DNA from: JAFAFN01 sp963707555
Lineage (GTDB): Bacteria > Actinomycetota > Acidimicrobiia > Acidimicrobiales > Microtrichaceae
Direction of reading: 5' to 3'
Assembly (NCBI GenBank): GCA_963707555.1
Contig: CAVPQM010000020.1
Location: 186,001 to 250,000 of the forward strand
Length of the DNA stretch: 64,000 nucleotides
Each line of letters starts with the position of its first letter. The first letter of the stretch is position 1. The position numbers were made by a program, and so were the translations under genes. Positions 18,529 through 27,627 of the stretch are shown one piece after another. The notes beneath the pieces are model-generated. The model was given only the letters and a program-made list of their open reading frames with translations, made no database searches and was not told the origin of the DNA.

Positions 18529-19777
18529 GTGTCGCCGTTCTGCTGCCTCGGACCGGCTCGACCTCGAGCGACGTCGTGACCGTGGTCGAGTGGAGGGTGT
18601 CGGCGGGCGACGTCGTCGAGGTCGACGACGTCGTGGCGGAGGTCGAGACCGACAAGAGCACCGTCGAGATCGTCTCGAGCGCGAGCGGAACGGTGCTCGA
18701 GCTGTGCGTCGACGAGCTCGGCGAGGTCTCGATCGGTGATCCGCTGCTGTACGTGGGGAGCCGGGCGAGGCCGCCGCGGAGAGCCCATCGGTGCGCGTCG
18801 CGGATGCGTCGTCGCTCCACGAGCCGCTGTCCGCAGCTCGTGCGGCGGACCCGTTCGGCAACGCTGTGACTCGACCGCCCCCTCCGTCGATCCCGACGCC
18901 CCAGGACGTGGCGGCGCCTGCCGCGCCCCGCCGTCACTCCGCCGACGGGTCCGCTCCGGGCCACGCCCGCGGCCCGCCGAGTGGCCAGGGAGCGCGGTGT
19001 GGAGCTGGCAGATGCGGAGCCCGGGACAGGTCCTGGCGGCAGGATCGAGGAGCGGGATGTCGATGCGGTGGTTCCAGCGCAGGCGGCGAGGGGTGGTTCC
19101 GTTGGGGTGCCGGACTGGGCGGCCGGCCTTCGCGGAGCCCGACGGACCATCGCGCTGCGCATGGCCGAGTCACGCGGCGGTGGTGCCCGTCACGCTGCAC
19201 CGCGACCTCGACCTGACCGCGATGGTCCGATGGTCCGAGCACCGGCCGGGCGGCACCGCGGTGCTCGACGCCGTGCTCGCCGTCATCGCCCTGCGTCGTC
19301 GCCCGCCACTCCGCGGCCAACGCACACCTCGGTCCGTCAGGGATCGAGTCCTTCGACGCGGTGCACCTCGGCTACGCGGTCGACGGCGGACGCGGGCTTA
19401 TCGTCCCGGTGATCCGAGACGCCCACGCGCTCACCGTGGGGGAGCTCCGCGACACTCGACGAGCGCTCGTCGAGCGAGCGCTCGAAGGGCGACTCGATCC
19501 GACCGCGACGGAAGGTGCGACCTTCACGGTCAGCAACCTCGGACCGTTGGGGGTCGACCACTTCACCCCCGTGGTGAACCTGCCGCAGGTCGCGATCCTC
19601 GGCCTCGGCGCGCTGCGTCGGAAGGTCGACGTCGCCGAGGACGACCAGGTGGTCATCCGCCGGGTCATGGGCGCAAGCCTGACATTCGACCACCGGGCGA
19701 TCGACGGCGCAGCAGCGGCCCGGCTGCTCGATGATCTGGCACGCGTGCTGGACGAACCGTTCGAACTGATCTGCTGA
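18525..19777 (+). pseudogene. Dihydrolipoamide acyltransferase E2 component, several frame breaks
   Basis: ATG start in an ATGA overlap with E1 beta. The lipoyl domain is intact, with lipoyl lysine in VETDKSTVEIVSS near residue 44. After breaks near 18765 and 18960 comes a peripheral-subunit-binding segment (ARERGVELADAEPG), then breaks near 19170 and 19300. The C-terminal catalytic domain is clean from about 19340: VDGGRGLIVPVIRDAH, TFTVSNLGPLGVDHFTP, and the active-site LTFDHRAIDGAAAARLL. No lipoamide dehydrogenase (E3) gene is present here, so the complex would borrow one from elsewhere. Confidence 0.8.
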
Positions 19778-19802
19778 GCACAGCTGCAGTCCGCTCTGCG
19801 CC

Positions 19803-19845
19803 TGGGTCCGGCGTCTCGTACAACCCCCACGTCGAGCCGGACCCG
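19803..19845. terminator. Strong hairpin after the E2 gene
   Basis: GGGTCCGGC at 19804-19812 and GCCGGACCC at 19836-19844 are perfect 9-bp arms around a 23-nt loop. It sits between the E2 stop (19777) and the enoyl-CoA hydratase start (19883). It has no T-run, so it may be a GC-type terminator or a processing/attenuation structure within the operon. Confidence 0.45.
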
Positions 19846-19882
19846 GGCGCGACGTCCGCCACAGACTTCAGAGGTACAGCAA

Positions 19883-20653
19883 GTGGACACATCAGCGCAC
19901 CGCGTCGAATCGAGCAGGGACGGGAACGTCGGTGAGATCACCTTCTCGTCGCCCCCGGCCAACCACCTCGACACCGATCTGGTCGAAGCGGTCGCGGACC
20001 ACATGGAGGAGATGGACGGCGACTCGCGGGTCAGGGCGCTGGTCCTGCGCTCCGAGGGTCGCCACTTCTGTGCTGGTGCTCGGCTGTCTCCAGGCGAACC
20101 GCCGGGGCGCACGGGCGGCCGTCACGTGTACGACCAAGCGGACCGGCTCTTCGGTGTCCAGACGCCCATCATCGCAGCGGTACAGGGGGCGGCTGTTGGT
20201 GGAGGGCTCGGACTCGCCCTGGCCGCCGATGTGCGGGTGGGGGATCCCACGACCAGGATGCAAGCGAACTTCACTCAGCTCGGGCTTCACCCGGGCTTCG
20301 GTCTGACGGTGACCCTGCCGAGGGTGGTCGGCGCCCAGTGGGCCGATCGACTCCTGGTCGGCTCCGAGCGACTGGACGGAGAGGCGGCACGCCGGATCGG
20401 ATTGCTCGACGAGCTCGTCGCCGAGGGTGAGCTACTCGAAGCGGCCCGGTCGATCGCAGCTCGGTATGCCGCACTCGCGCCCGTCGCGGTCGTGGCGACT
20501 CGAGCGACGCTGAGGCGAGGACTGCACGAACAGATCCACGCGGCGATGGATGTCGAACGGAGCATCCAGGACGAGCTCGCCTGCACAGCGGACTTCGCCG
20601 AAGGGCTCGCTGCAGCGACGGAACGTCGCGCCGCGTTGTTCCGTGGCGTGTGA
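19883..20653 (+). CDS. Enoyl-CoA hydratase/isomerase
   Basis: 256 aa, a standard crotonase-fold length. The family oxyanion-hole segments are visible: RSEGRHFCAGARLSPGE (first backbone amide) and IAAVQGAAVGGGLGLALAAD (second). FTQLGLHPGFGLTVTLPRVV follows, with a Pro-Gly-Phe where hydratases often carry the catalytic glutamate, so the exact reaction is uncertain. A GTG start at 19883 is used. It is the last rightward gene of the catabolic cluster and would hydrate the enoyl-CoA made by the acyl-CoA dehydrogenases. It is free of frame breaks, unlike most of its upstream neighbours. Confidence 0.85.
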   Translation: MDTSAHRVESSRDGNVGEITFSSPPANHLDTDLVEAVADHMEEMDGDSRVRALVLRSEGRHFCAGARLSPGEPPGRTGGRHVYDQADRLFGVQTPIIAAVQGAAVGGGLGLALAADVRVGDPTTRMQANFTQLGLHPGFGLTVTLPRVVGAQWADRLLVGSERLDGEAARRIGLLDELVAEGELLEAARSIAARYAALAPVAVVATRATLRRGLHEQIHAAMDVERSIQDELACTADFAEGLAAATERRAALFRGV

Positions 20654-20661
20654 CCGACCGG

Positions 20662-21246
20662 CTACATCTGGATCTCGAACTCGGGGACGTCGATGGTGAT
20701 CGGGTCGAGCGGGACCGGGGGCGCTCCGGCGGGTGCACCCGCGAAGGTCGCCTCGGCGCCGGTCACCGACACCGTCGGACGGTCGAGGGTGACCCGGCCC
20801 GAGTCCAGGTCGAGCGTCGCCGACTGCACCGACGCGAGCGCGTCGAACTCGATCGACACGCCGATGGTCCCGATCAGCTGGTCGTTGCAGGTCAGGCTGA
20901 ACGAGCCCGCCGAGACCCGCGAGCGCGGCAGCTGCACCGACACGGCGGGGATCGACGCGGTGCGAGCGTCCAGGTCGTACTCGAACGGCGGCAGCTCCAC
21001 GGTGGTGCCGGGGATCTCGACCTCTGGAGTCGTGACCGACGCGGTGCAGATCGCCAGGCCGAAGAACAGCTCGAAGTCGTTGGTGATGTGCTGTGACGGG
21101 ACGGACATCGCCACGACGTACTCGCCGCCGTCGATCACGTTCGTGCCCGGTGCCGGTGTGCAGCCGGCAGCGATCGCCACGGCCGCGAGCGCCAGGAGGG
21201 CGGCTCGGGGAACGCGGGTTCGGGGAGCGCGGGTTCGTTTCGCCAT
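20662..21246 (-). CDS. Putative lipoprotein of unknown function
   Basis: 194 aa. An Arg/Lys-rich start, a hydrophobic stretch (AALLALAAVAIAAGC) and a lipobox with the cysteine near residue 24 show a lipid-anchored exported protein. The mature part is beta-rich and repetitive in style, with alternating segments such as EVEIPGTTVELPPFEYDLD and VTLDRPTVSVTG, and it has two further cysteines. No known enzymatic motif was recognised. The ATG at 21246 is chosen because the signal peptide begins there. It is convergent with the hydratase gene, with 8 bp between the stops. Confidence 0.7.
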   Translation of the reverse strand: MAKRTRAPRTRVPRAALLALAAVAIAAGCTPAPGTNVIDGGEYVVAMSVPSQHITNDFELFFGLAICTASVTTPEVEIPGTTVELPPFEYDLDARTASIPAVSVQLPRSRVSAGSFSLTCNDQLIGTIGVSIEFDALASVQSATLDLDSGRVTLDRPTVSVTGAEATFAGAPAGAPPVPLDPITIDVPEFEIQM

Positions 21247-21305
21247 GCTCCTGCTTCGACAGGGCTCGCACCCGACCTTTGAGTTTCGCTGAAGTCCACC
21301 CCGAC

Positions 21306-21345
21306 GGGTGAGGCCCCATGGGTGAGGCCCCATGGGTGAGGCCGA
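21306..21345. repeat. 14-bp tandem repeat upstream of the lipoprotein gene
   Basis: GGGTGAGGCCCCAT occurs twice in direct succession, with a third partial copy (GGGTGAGGCC). It lies between the divergent lipoprotein and DMFase-like genes and may have arisen by slippage. Confidence 0.6.
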
Positions 21346-21366
21346 CGCCAGCCCTAACCTGCGGGC

Positions 21367-23668
21367 ATGACCGCCGTCACCGGATACTGCTGGCCCCAGA
21401 GCGTCGTGGCGGGCGACGACGTCGCCCTGCACCTGTCGGCGGACGAGTCGTCGAGGCTGCCGGTTCGGATCGTCCGCGACGGGCTCGCTCCCGAGGTGGT
21501 CTGGACCGGTGAGGCCGAGGTCGGACCCCAAGCGATGCCCGACGATGCGCCCGAGCAGGGCTGCGGTTGGGCGCCGACGTTCGAGGTCGTGGTCGCGCGA
21601 CGACTGGCGCAGCGGCCTCTACGTCGTGGAGATCGGTGGAGTCGGTGGAGTCGGCTCGGCCCCGACCGCCTGGTTCGTGGTACGCAGCGCGGTCCCCACG
21701 CCAGGCGCGCCGTTGCTGAAGCTCGCGACGAACACGTGGAACGCCTACAACGACGTCGGCGGGCGCAACCTGTACACGGGTGCGCTGCACGCCTCGGCGC
21801 ACCGCCCGCTCGGCGCCGGCTTCCTGTCGAAGCCGTCGGGTGAGGGGAGCCGCGTCGTGGACGACACCGGTGACTTCCTGAACTTCGCGATCGACCACGA
21901 GCTGTCGCTCTGGCACGGCATGTCGGGCTGGGCGGGCCAGGAGCGCCGCTTCGTCGAGTGGGCCGAGGCCGCGGGATTCGACCTCGACTACGCGATCGAC
22001 GCCGACCTCGACGGTTCGGATGGCGACACTCGCCCCGACGCCGGCCTGCTGGACGGCCGTGCGCTGCTGTTGAGCATCGGTCACGACGAGTACTGGACCT
22101 GGGGCATGCGCGACCGGGTCGAGGACTTCGTCGCCGCCGGCGGCAACGTCGCGTTCCTGTCCGGCAACACCTCGTACTGGCAGGTCCGACTGGAGCACGA
22201 CGACCGGGTGATGGTCGCGTTCAAGCACCACTACCGCGACGACCCGGTGATGGGCACCGATCGTGAGCACCTGGTCACCTCGATGTGGGCCGACCCGTTG
22301 ACCGGCCGGCCCGAGGCGGCGATGACCGGGGTGAGCTTCACCCGCGGCGGCTACCACCGGGTGCACCTGAGCGCGCCGCTCGGCTCGGCCGGCTACGAGG
22401 TGCAGCGTCACGACCACTGGTTGCTCGACGGCACCGAGCTGCGCCGGGGTGACCTGATCGGCACCGACGACCGCGTCGTCGGCTACGAGTGCGATGGCAC
22501 CGAGCTGACCGTCGTCGACGGCCTGCTGACGGCGACCGGCGCGGGCGGCACACCCGAGAGCTTCACCGTCGTCGCCACGGCGCCCGCGACCGCGTTCGAC
22601 CGGCACACGACGCCGCTGCCCGTGGAAGAGGGCAACGAGTACGAGCTCGAGTTCCACGCGAAGCGCCTGCTCGGCTCCGACACCCCCGAGCACATGGACC
22701 GGCTGCGCCACGGGTTCGCCGTGCTCGGCGAGTGGACGGCGCCGACGGGGGAGACCGGCCGCCCGGGCGGCACGGTCGTCACCGTCGGCTGCACCGACTG
22801 GGCCTACGGACTCGGCGACGCCACCGTCGATCGCATCACCCGCAACGTGCTGCGGCGCCTCGGCGGCGTGCAGCCCGGGTCGGCCTCACCGTCGATCGAT
22901 CACCTCGGACGGGTGTGGGCGTCGCTGCTCGACCTGCTCACCGACCTCGACGAGCAGCAGTGGCAGCAGCCCACCGGCTGCCCCGGCTGGTCGGTCCAGG
23001 ACAACGTCTCGCACCTGATCGACTACGAGGCCACCCTGCTGGGACGCCCCCGGCCCGACCACGAGGTCGGCACGTTCGACCACCTGCGCAACACCATGGG
23101 CGAGCTGAATGAGATCGGCGTCGATGCGAGGCGCTCGCTGACGGGCGCGGAGGTGCTCGCCGAGTTCCGTGAGGTGGTCGCCGCCAGGACCGCCGCGCTG
23201 CGCGACGTGACCGCCGACGAACTGGCGACACCGATGGAGACACCCGTCGGGCCGGGCACCGTCGCCGACATGTTGCAGCTCCGGGTGATGGACACCTGGT
23301 CCCACGAACAGGACATCCGCCGAGCGCTGGACCTTCCCGGCCACGGCGCCGGTCCGGTGGTCGAGGAGTCCCTCGACTACCTGACGCAGTTCCTGCCCTT
23401 CGTGGTCGGCAAGGGTGCCAAGGCTCCCGAGGGCGCGACCGTCGTGTTCGCCATCGGCGACACCCGTCGAGAGGTCATCGAGGTCGTCGACGGTCGTGCC
23501 CGCCGGACGGCCGACGAACCCGCCGCGCCGAGCGTCGTGCTCACGATGCCGGCCGCCACCTTCGCGGCGCTCGTCGGTGGCCGGTCCGACGCACCCGACG
23601 ACGTGACGATCGAGGGCGACCCCGCCCTCGGCGCCGCCGTCGTCGCCGCGATGGGCTTCATGCCGTAG
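21367..23668 (+). pseudogene. N,N-dimethylformamidase-like domain fused to a mycothiol-dependent (MDMPI/DinB) domain, one frame break
   Basis: Residues of about 1-90 form a beta-sandwich-like start (YCWPQSVVAGDDVALHLSAD). A one-base gain (or two-base loss) near 21600 precedes DDWRSGLYVVEI. Residues of about 110-490 match the C-terminal domain of the DMFase large subunit: NTWNAYNDVGGRNLYTG, then the glutamine-amidotransferase-like core LSIGHDEYWTWGMRD and VAFLSGNTSYWQVRLEHDD. Without any stop the chain continues into a mycothiol-dependent maleylpyruvate isomerase-type domain (about 505-767): PTGCPGWSVQDNVSHLIDYE carries the first metal His and TWSHEQDIRRAL the HxxxD pair. There is no start codon at the junction, so this looks like a true fusion. 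The gene overlaps the convergent HxlR gene by 11 nt. Confidence 0.72.
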
Positions 23669-24473
23669 GCGTGATGTTGTCGGAGCATGCCGTAGGCGTG
23701 ATGTTGTCGGAGCATGCCGTAGGTGTGATGTCGTCGGAGCATGCCGTAGGTGCTCCACCGGCCGGCAGTTTCTTCACCACGTCGACGATCAACGGTGCGA
23801 TGGGGCTGAGCTGCAACACGTCGGGCAGCGCGCGCACGACCGTCTGACGTCCGGAGAGCTCGATGCGGCCGTTCCGCACGGCGGTGCGCATGTCCTCCTG
23901 ACCGAACCACAGCTGGTACATCGTGGTGAGCGGTGCGCGCACCGTCGCGTCGACCTCGAAGCCGGGGTCGAAGGTGCACACCGATGGGCCGCCTGCATCA
24001 CGGACGATCCAGAAGCGACGCCCCTGGTCGACGAAGTCGAACTCGAGCACCAGCCGTGGTTCGGGCAGCGGCGTCAGGTCGAGCCGGTCGTGCACCCACC
24101 ACATCAGGAGCTCCGGGTCGAGCTCGTCCTCGCGGGGGTCGCCGAACTGCCACTTGGCGCCCCACACGCCGAGCTGCATGACCACTCCCTCGAGCTCGCG
24201 ACCGGCGTCGGTGAGCAGGTACTCCTCGCCGACGTGTTCGACGATGCCGCCGCGCTCGAGTTGTCGCAGCCGCTTCGACAGCAGCGATCGCGACAGCCCC
24301 GGGTTGCCCCTCGCCAGGTCGTTGAACCGGGTCGATCCGCAGATCAGGTCGCGCACGATCAGCAGCGACCAGCGCTCGCCGAGCACCTCGACGGCTCGCG
24401 TGATCGGGCAGTACTGGCCGTACCCCTTCACCGGGTCCTGCGGCGTCGGCGTCGGCGTCGTCCGGTCCGGCAT
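23658..24473 (-). CDS. HxlR-family transcriptional regulator with C-terminal SCP2-like domain
   Basis: 271 aa. The HxlR winged helix is at about residues 15-105: YCPITRAVEVLGERWSLLIVRDL with the leading Cys, then FNDLARGNPGLSRSLLSKRLRQLERGGI. A C-terminal sterol-carrier-like half follows (RFWIVRDAGGPSVCTFD). The last 28 residues are a nine-residue tandem repeat (ITPTACSDN and variants) encoded by a 27-bp minisatellite, clearly a late addition. The ATG at 24473 is chosen. It is divergent from the acyl-CoA dehydrogenase at 24619, which it may control through the 145-bp shared promoter region. Confidence 0.85.
   Translation of the reverse strand: MPDRTTPTPTPQDPVKGYGQYCPITRAVEVLGERWSLLIVRDLICGSTRFNDLARGNPGLSRSLLSKRLRQLERGGIVEHVGEEYLLTDAGRELEGVVMQLGVWGAKWQFGDPREDELDPELLMWWVHDRLDLTPLPEPRLVLEFDFVDQGRRFWIVRDAGGPSVCTFDPGFEVDATVRAPLTTMYQLWFGQEDMRTAVRNGRIELSGRQTVVRALPDVLQLSPIAPLIVDVVKKLPAGGAPTACSDDITPTACSDNITPTACSDNITPTA
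23659..23752. repeat. 27-bp minisatellite, three and a half copies, over two convergent gene ends
   Basis: Units run 23659-23685, 23686-23712 and 23713-23739, plus a partial unit to about 23752. The first two are identical and the third differs at two positions. Each unit begins CATGCCGTAGG, so the first copy holds the stop codons of both convergent genes. On the minus strand it encodes nine-residue repeats. Confidence 0.9.
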
Positions 24474-24618
24474 GCTCCGACCTCCTCGCTCCGCAACGAT
24501 CCTACGACCGCAGCGGATCGGGGGGTGGTCCAGATCTTGCACTGGGAGCCGGTCAGGTCCGTCCGTACGTTCGAATCGAGGCCGACGTGCGACGTCGGCA
24601 GAGAGCGAGGACGAGACG

Positions 24619-25779
24619 ATGACCATCCTGCAGGACACCCCGACCGCCACCAGTGGGGGCGCCACCCGATGGCGGGAGCTCACCGACGAGCTGCAGCCGT
24701 TGCTCGCTGAGCTGGCCGACACCGCCGACTCGAGCGGCGAGTTCGTGGCTCCGCAGATGGAGATGCTGCGTCAGCGTCGACTGATGTCGATGTTGGTGCC
24801 CGCCGAGCTGGGTGGCGGCGGGGCGACCTACGCCGAGGCGTGCTCGGTGCTGCGGGAGCTCGCCCACGGCTGCCCGTCGACCTCGCTGACCTTCGCCATG
24901 CACACGCACCTGGTGGCCGCCCAGGTGTGGCGGCACCACCGCGACCTGCCGGCGCCGGTGCTGCCCAAGGTGGCGGCGTCGGAGCTGATGCTGGTGTCGA
25001 CCGGAGCGAAGGACTGGATCGACTCCTCGGGCTCCGCGGTCGCGGTCGACGGCGGCTACCGGGTCAGCGCCACGAAGTCGCCGTCGAGCGGCGCACCCGG
25101 CGGCGACATCCTGGTCACCAGCGTGCGCTGGGAGCCGACTCCCGGTTCGGGCGCACCCGAGGGCCCTCAGGTGCTGCACCTCGCGGTGCCGTTCTCGTCC
25201 GACGGCGTCCGGGTCGAGCCGACCTGGGACTCGGTCGGCATGCGCGCCACCGGGTCCGACACCGTCGTGCTCGACGACGTGTTCGTGCCCGAGGCGGCCG
25301 TGTCGCTCGTGCGTCCCGCCGGTGTGTGGCACCCGGTGTGGAGCGTGGTGCTCGGGGCCGCGATGCCGCTCATCATGTCGACCTACGTGGGCGTCGCCGA
25401 GTCGGCGGTCGAGCGGGCGATGGCGGTGGTGCGGCCGGGTGACGGTCGGGCGGCGACCGCGACGTCGGTGGCCCGCATGCGGCGGAGCCTCCGCACCGCG
25501 CAGGACTCGGTGGCAGCGATGATCGCCGCGTCGGACGACCTGCACTTCGACAACGACCTGGACATCGCCACCTCGACGCTCGAGCGGAAGGTGGTCGCGG
25601 CCGAAGCCTGCATCGAGACGGTCCGCCTGGCGCTCGAGGTCGGCGGGGCGGGCTACGCGAGGTCGAGCGGGCTCGGCCGGCTGTTCCGCGACGTGCTCGG
25701 TGCCGCGTACCACCCGTTGTCGGCCGCGGCTCAGGAGCAGTTCTGCGGCCGTGTCGCCCTGGGCCTGGACCCGCTCTGA
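24619..25779 (+). CDS. Acyl-CoA dehydrogenase-family protein
   Basis: 386 aa, intact. The N-terminal helices include LRQRRLMSMLVPAELGGGGATYAEAC and FAMHTHLVAAQVW. The middle beta domain has YRVSATKSPSSGAPGGDILV and DSVGMRATGSDTVVLDDVFVP. The C-terminal helical part ends in YARSSGLGRLFRDVLGAAYHPLS, with HPLS in place of the catalytic YEGTSE. This pattern is seen in the acyl-CoA dehydrogenase-like oxygenases and sulfur/nitro-compound monooxygenases (DszC/XiaF-like) as well as in divergent dehydrogenases, so a flavin monooxygenase is possible. The ATG follows a short AGACG spacer. It is divergent from the HxlR regulator. Confidence 0.75.
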   Translation: MTILQDTPTATSGGATRWRELTDELQPLLAELADTADSSGEFVAPQMEMLRQRRLMSMLVPAELGGGGATYAEACSVLRELAHGCPSTSLTFAMHTHLVAAQVWRHHRDLPAPVLPKVAASELMLVSTGAKDWIDSSGSAVAVDGGYRVSATKSPSSGAPGGDILVTSVRWEPTPGSGAPEGPQVLHLAVPFSSDGVRVEPTWDSVGMRATGSDTVVLDDVFVPEAAVSLVRPAGVWHPVWSVVLGAAMPLIMSTYVGVAESAVERAMAVVRPGDGRAATATSVARMRRSLRTAQDSVAAMIAASDDLHFDNDLDIATSTLERKVVAAEACIETVRLALEVGGAGYARSSGLGRLFRDVLGAAYHPLSAAAQEQFCGRVALGLDPL

Positions 25780-25872
25780 GCTGCCCGCTCCCGGGGCGTT
25801 GCGTGGTGCAATGTCCCGCGCGCGTAAGGTTGCCCGATCAATCAGGGGAACCGGGGCGCTGGGGAGGAACAG

Positions 25873-27588
25873 ATGACGGACGTGATCTCGGTCGAGGCCG
25901 CCGTACCTGCAACGGCCGTGCGGGACTCGCCCCGCTGGATCGAGCGCTCGATCGGTCGGGTCGACCAGCGCCTCCTGACCGGGCTGCTCACCGCGTCGGC
26001 GATGGCGCTCGCGTGGATCTTCCGGTGGACCCAGGACGACGCCTTCATCTCGCTGCGTTACGCCCGCCACCTCGCCGACGGGAACGGTCTGGTCTACAAC
26101 CCGGGCGAGTACGTCGAGGGCTACACGAACTTCCTGTGGACGGTCCTGCTGGCGCTGCCGATTCGACTCGGGTGGGATCCGGTCCAGTTCGGTCACGTCG
26201 TCGGCGTGCTGTGCCTGGGGGCGACGGTGCTCCTGACGGTGAGGGCAGCCCGTCTCGCACTCGGATCCCACCTGCTGGCCAACGCCGCGGTCCTGGCACT
26301 CCTGTCCACGGTGACGTTCATCGCGTACGGGACGGGCGGGCTCGAGACCTCGCTGCAGACCACCACGGTGATGGCCGTGGTGGTCCTGGTCCTGCCCGCG
26401 CTGATGGCGGGAGGTGTGCCGAGCACTCGGACCGCGCTCGGTGTCTCGCTGCTGTCGGCCGCGGCGGTGCTGGTCCGCATGGACTCGGCTGTGGTGCTGC
26501 TCGTCCCGGTCGGCGTCGTGGCCCTGCGAACCCTGCGGCAGAAGGGACGCGAGGGCGACCGCTCGTCGAGGCAACTCGGAGTGCTCGCAGCGCTGGTCGT
26601 ACCGGCCGCGCTGGTCCTCGGGACGTGGATGCTCTGGCGGCACGCCGTCTACGGCCAGTGGTTGCCGAACACGGCGGTGGCGAAGCGTTCCGACGTGCTC
26701 TCGCTGGTCCGGGGCATCCTCTACCTGGCCATGTTCGGGCTGCTGACCGGCACCGCCGTGTTCCTGCCCGTCCTCTGCAGGTCCGGCCGGCGACTCGCCC
26801 GGGTGAGCCCCTTCGGTGTGCTGTTCGCCACCATCGGGGCGTGGCTGGCCTATGTGCTCGTCGTGGGCGCGGACTTCATGGAGTTCCGCTTCCTGGTCGT
26901 CGTGCTCCCCCTGATCGCGATCGTCGAGGTGGCGCTGCTGCTCGAGATCCGTACCAGACGCTGGCAGTACGTGGTCGTGGCGGCGCTCGCGCTGTCCATC
27001 CCGCTGCACACGATGGTGTTCCGCGGCGCGGCGAACGTCGACTCCGTAGGACTGCTGCACGAGACCGTCGGACCCGACGACGAGTCGTGGCGCAGCCTGG
27101 GACGGCTGCTCGGTGACCAGCTCGGTCCGATCCCTGGATCCGAGGACCTCGTCGTGGCCGTGACCCCGGCGGGAGCGCTGCCGTACGAGTCGCAGTTGAC
27201 CACGGTCGACATGCTGGGGCTGACCGATCCATGGACGGCACGTCATGGAGCAGAGATGCACTACGACGTGCTGCCGAAGGCGGGACACGAACACCTCGCC
27301 ACCGTCGCCCACCTGCGCGATCGCGGTGTGAACCTGCTCATCGGCCACCCTCGTGTCGTGGCACCGGCCGCAGCGGGCGAGGCCTACGGTGCGGCCGCGA
27401 TCGACGACCTGTTCCTGCACCGGGCGCCGGACCCCGAGAACGTCCCCGACGACGCGTCGGTCATCGAGGTGCCGGTGAGCGACGGACGTGTGCTCATGAT
27501 GCTGTCGCTCGAACCGAACGAGACCGTGGACGGTCTGGTCGCCGACGGAACCTGGCGCCGGGTCGAGCTCGACATGGACGCCCCCTGA
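25873..27588 (+). CDS. GT-C-fold membrane glycosyltransferase (AftB-like)
   Basis: 571 aa with about nine to ten hydrophobic segments in the first 400 residues and a soluble C-terminal domain. The first extracytoplasmic loop carries the Asp-Asp motif of GT-C lipid-phosphosugar-dependent transferases (WTQDDAFISLRYARHLADG near residue 55), followed by NPGEYVEGYTNFLW, seen in mycobacterial AftB and related transferases. It probably transfers a sugar from a polyprenyl-phosphate donor to a cell-envelope glycan outside the membrane. The specific sugar cannot be read from the sequence. An ATG with GGGGAGGAAC upstream supports the start. Confidence 0.75.
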   Translation: MTDVISVEAAVPATAVRDSPRWIERSIGRVDQRLLTGLLTASAMALAWIFRWTQDDAFISLRYARHLADGNGLVYNPGEYVEGYTNFLWTVLLALPIRLGWDPVQFGHVVGVLCLGATVLLTVRAARLALGSHLLANAAVLALLSTVTFIAYGTGGLETSLQTTTVMAVVVLVLPALMAGGVPSTRTALGVSLLSAAAVLVRMDSAVVLLVPVGVVALRTLRQKGREGDRSSRQLGVLAALVVPAALVLGTWMLWRHAVYGQWLPNTAVAKRSDVLSLVRGILYLAMFGLLTGTAVFLPVLCRSGRRLARVSPFGVLFATIGAWLAYVLVVGADFMEFRFLVVVLPLIAIVEVALLLEIRTRRWQYVVVAALALSIPLHTMVFRGAANVDSVGLLHETVGPDDESWRSLGRLLGDQLGPIPGSEDLVVAVTPAGALPYESQLTTVDMLGLTDPWTARHGAEMHYDVLPKAGHEHLATVAHLRDRGVNLLIGHPRVVAPAAAGEAYGAAAIDDLFLHRAPDPENVPDDASVIEVPVSDGRVLMMLSLEPNETVDGLVADGTWRRVELDMDAP

Positions 27589-27627
27589 GCCCGACCGAGA
27601 CGCTCCGACCCGGCCCGGACCCGGCGC

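Noticed and set aside
23659..23752. CRISPR-like array
   Set aside because: The 27-bp units are directly adjacent without spacers and no cas genes are present; it is a coding minisatellite.
24553..27420. A 955-codon minus-strand frame
   Set aside because: It is antisense to the acyl-CoA dehydrogenase and glycosyltransferase genes, both with clear family motifs; its own composition is a shadow of codon position 3.
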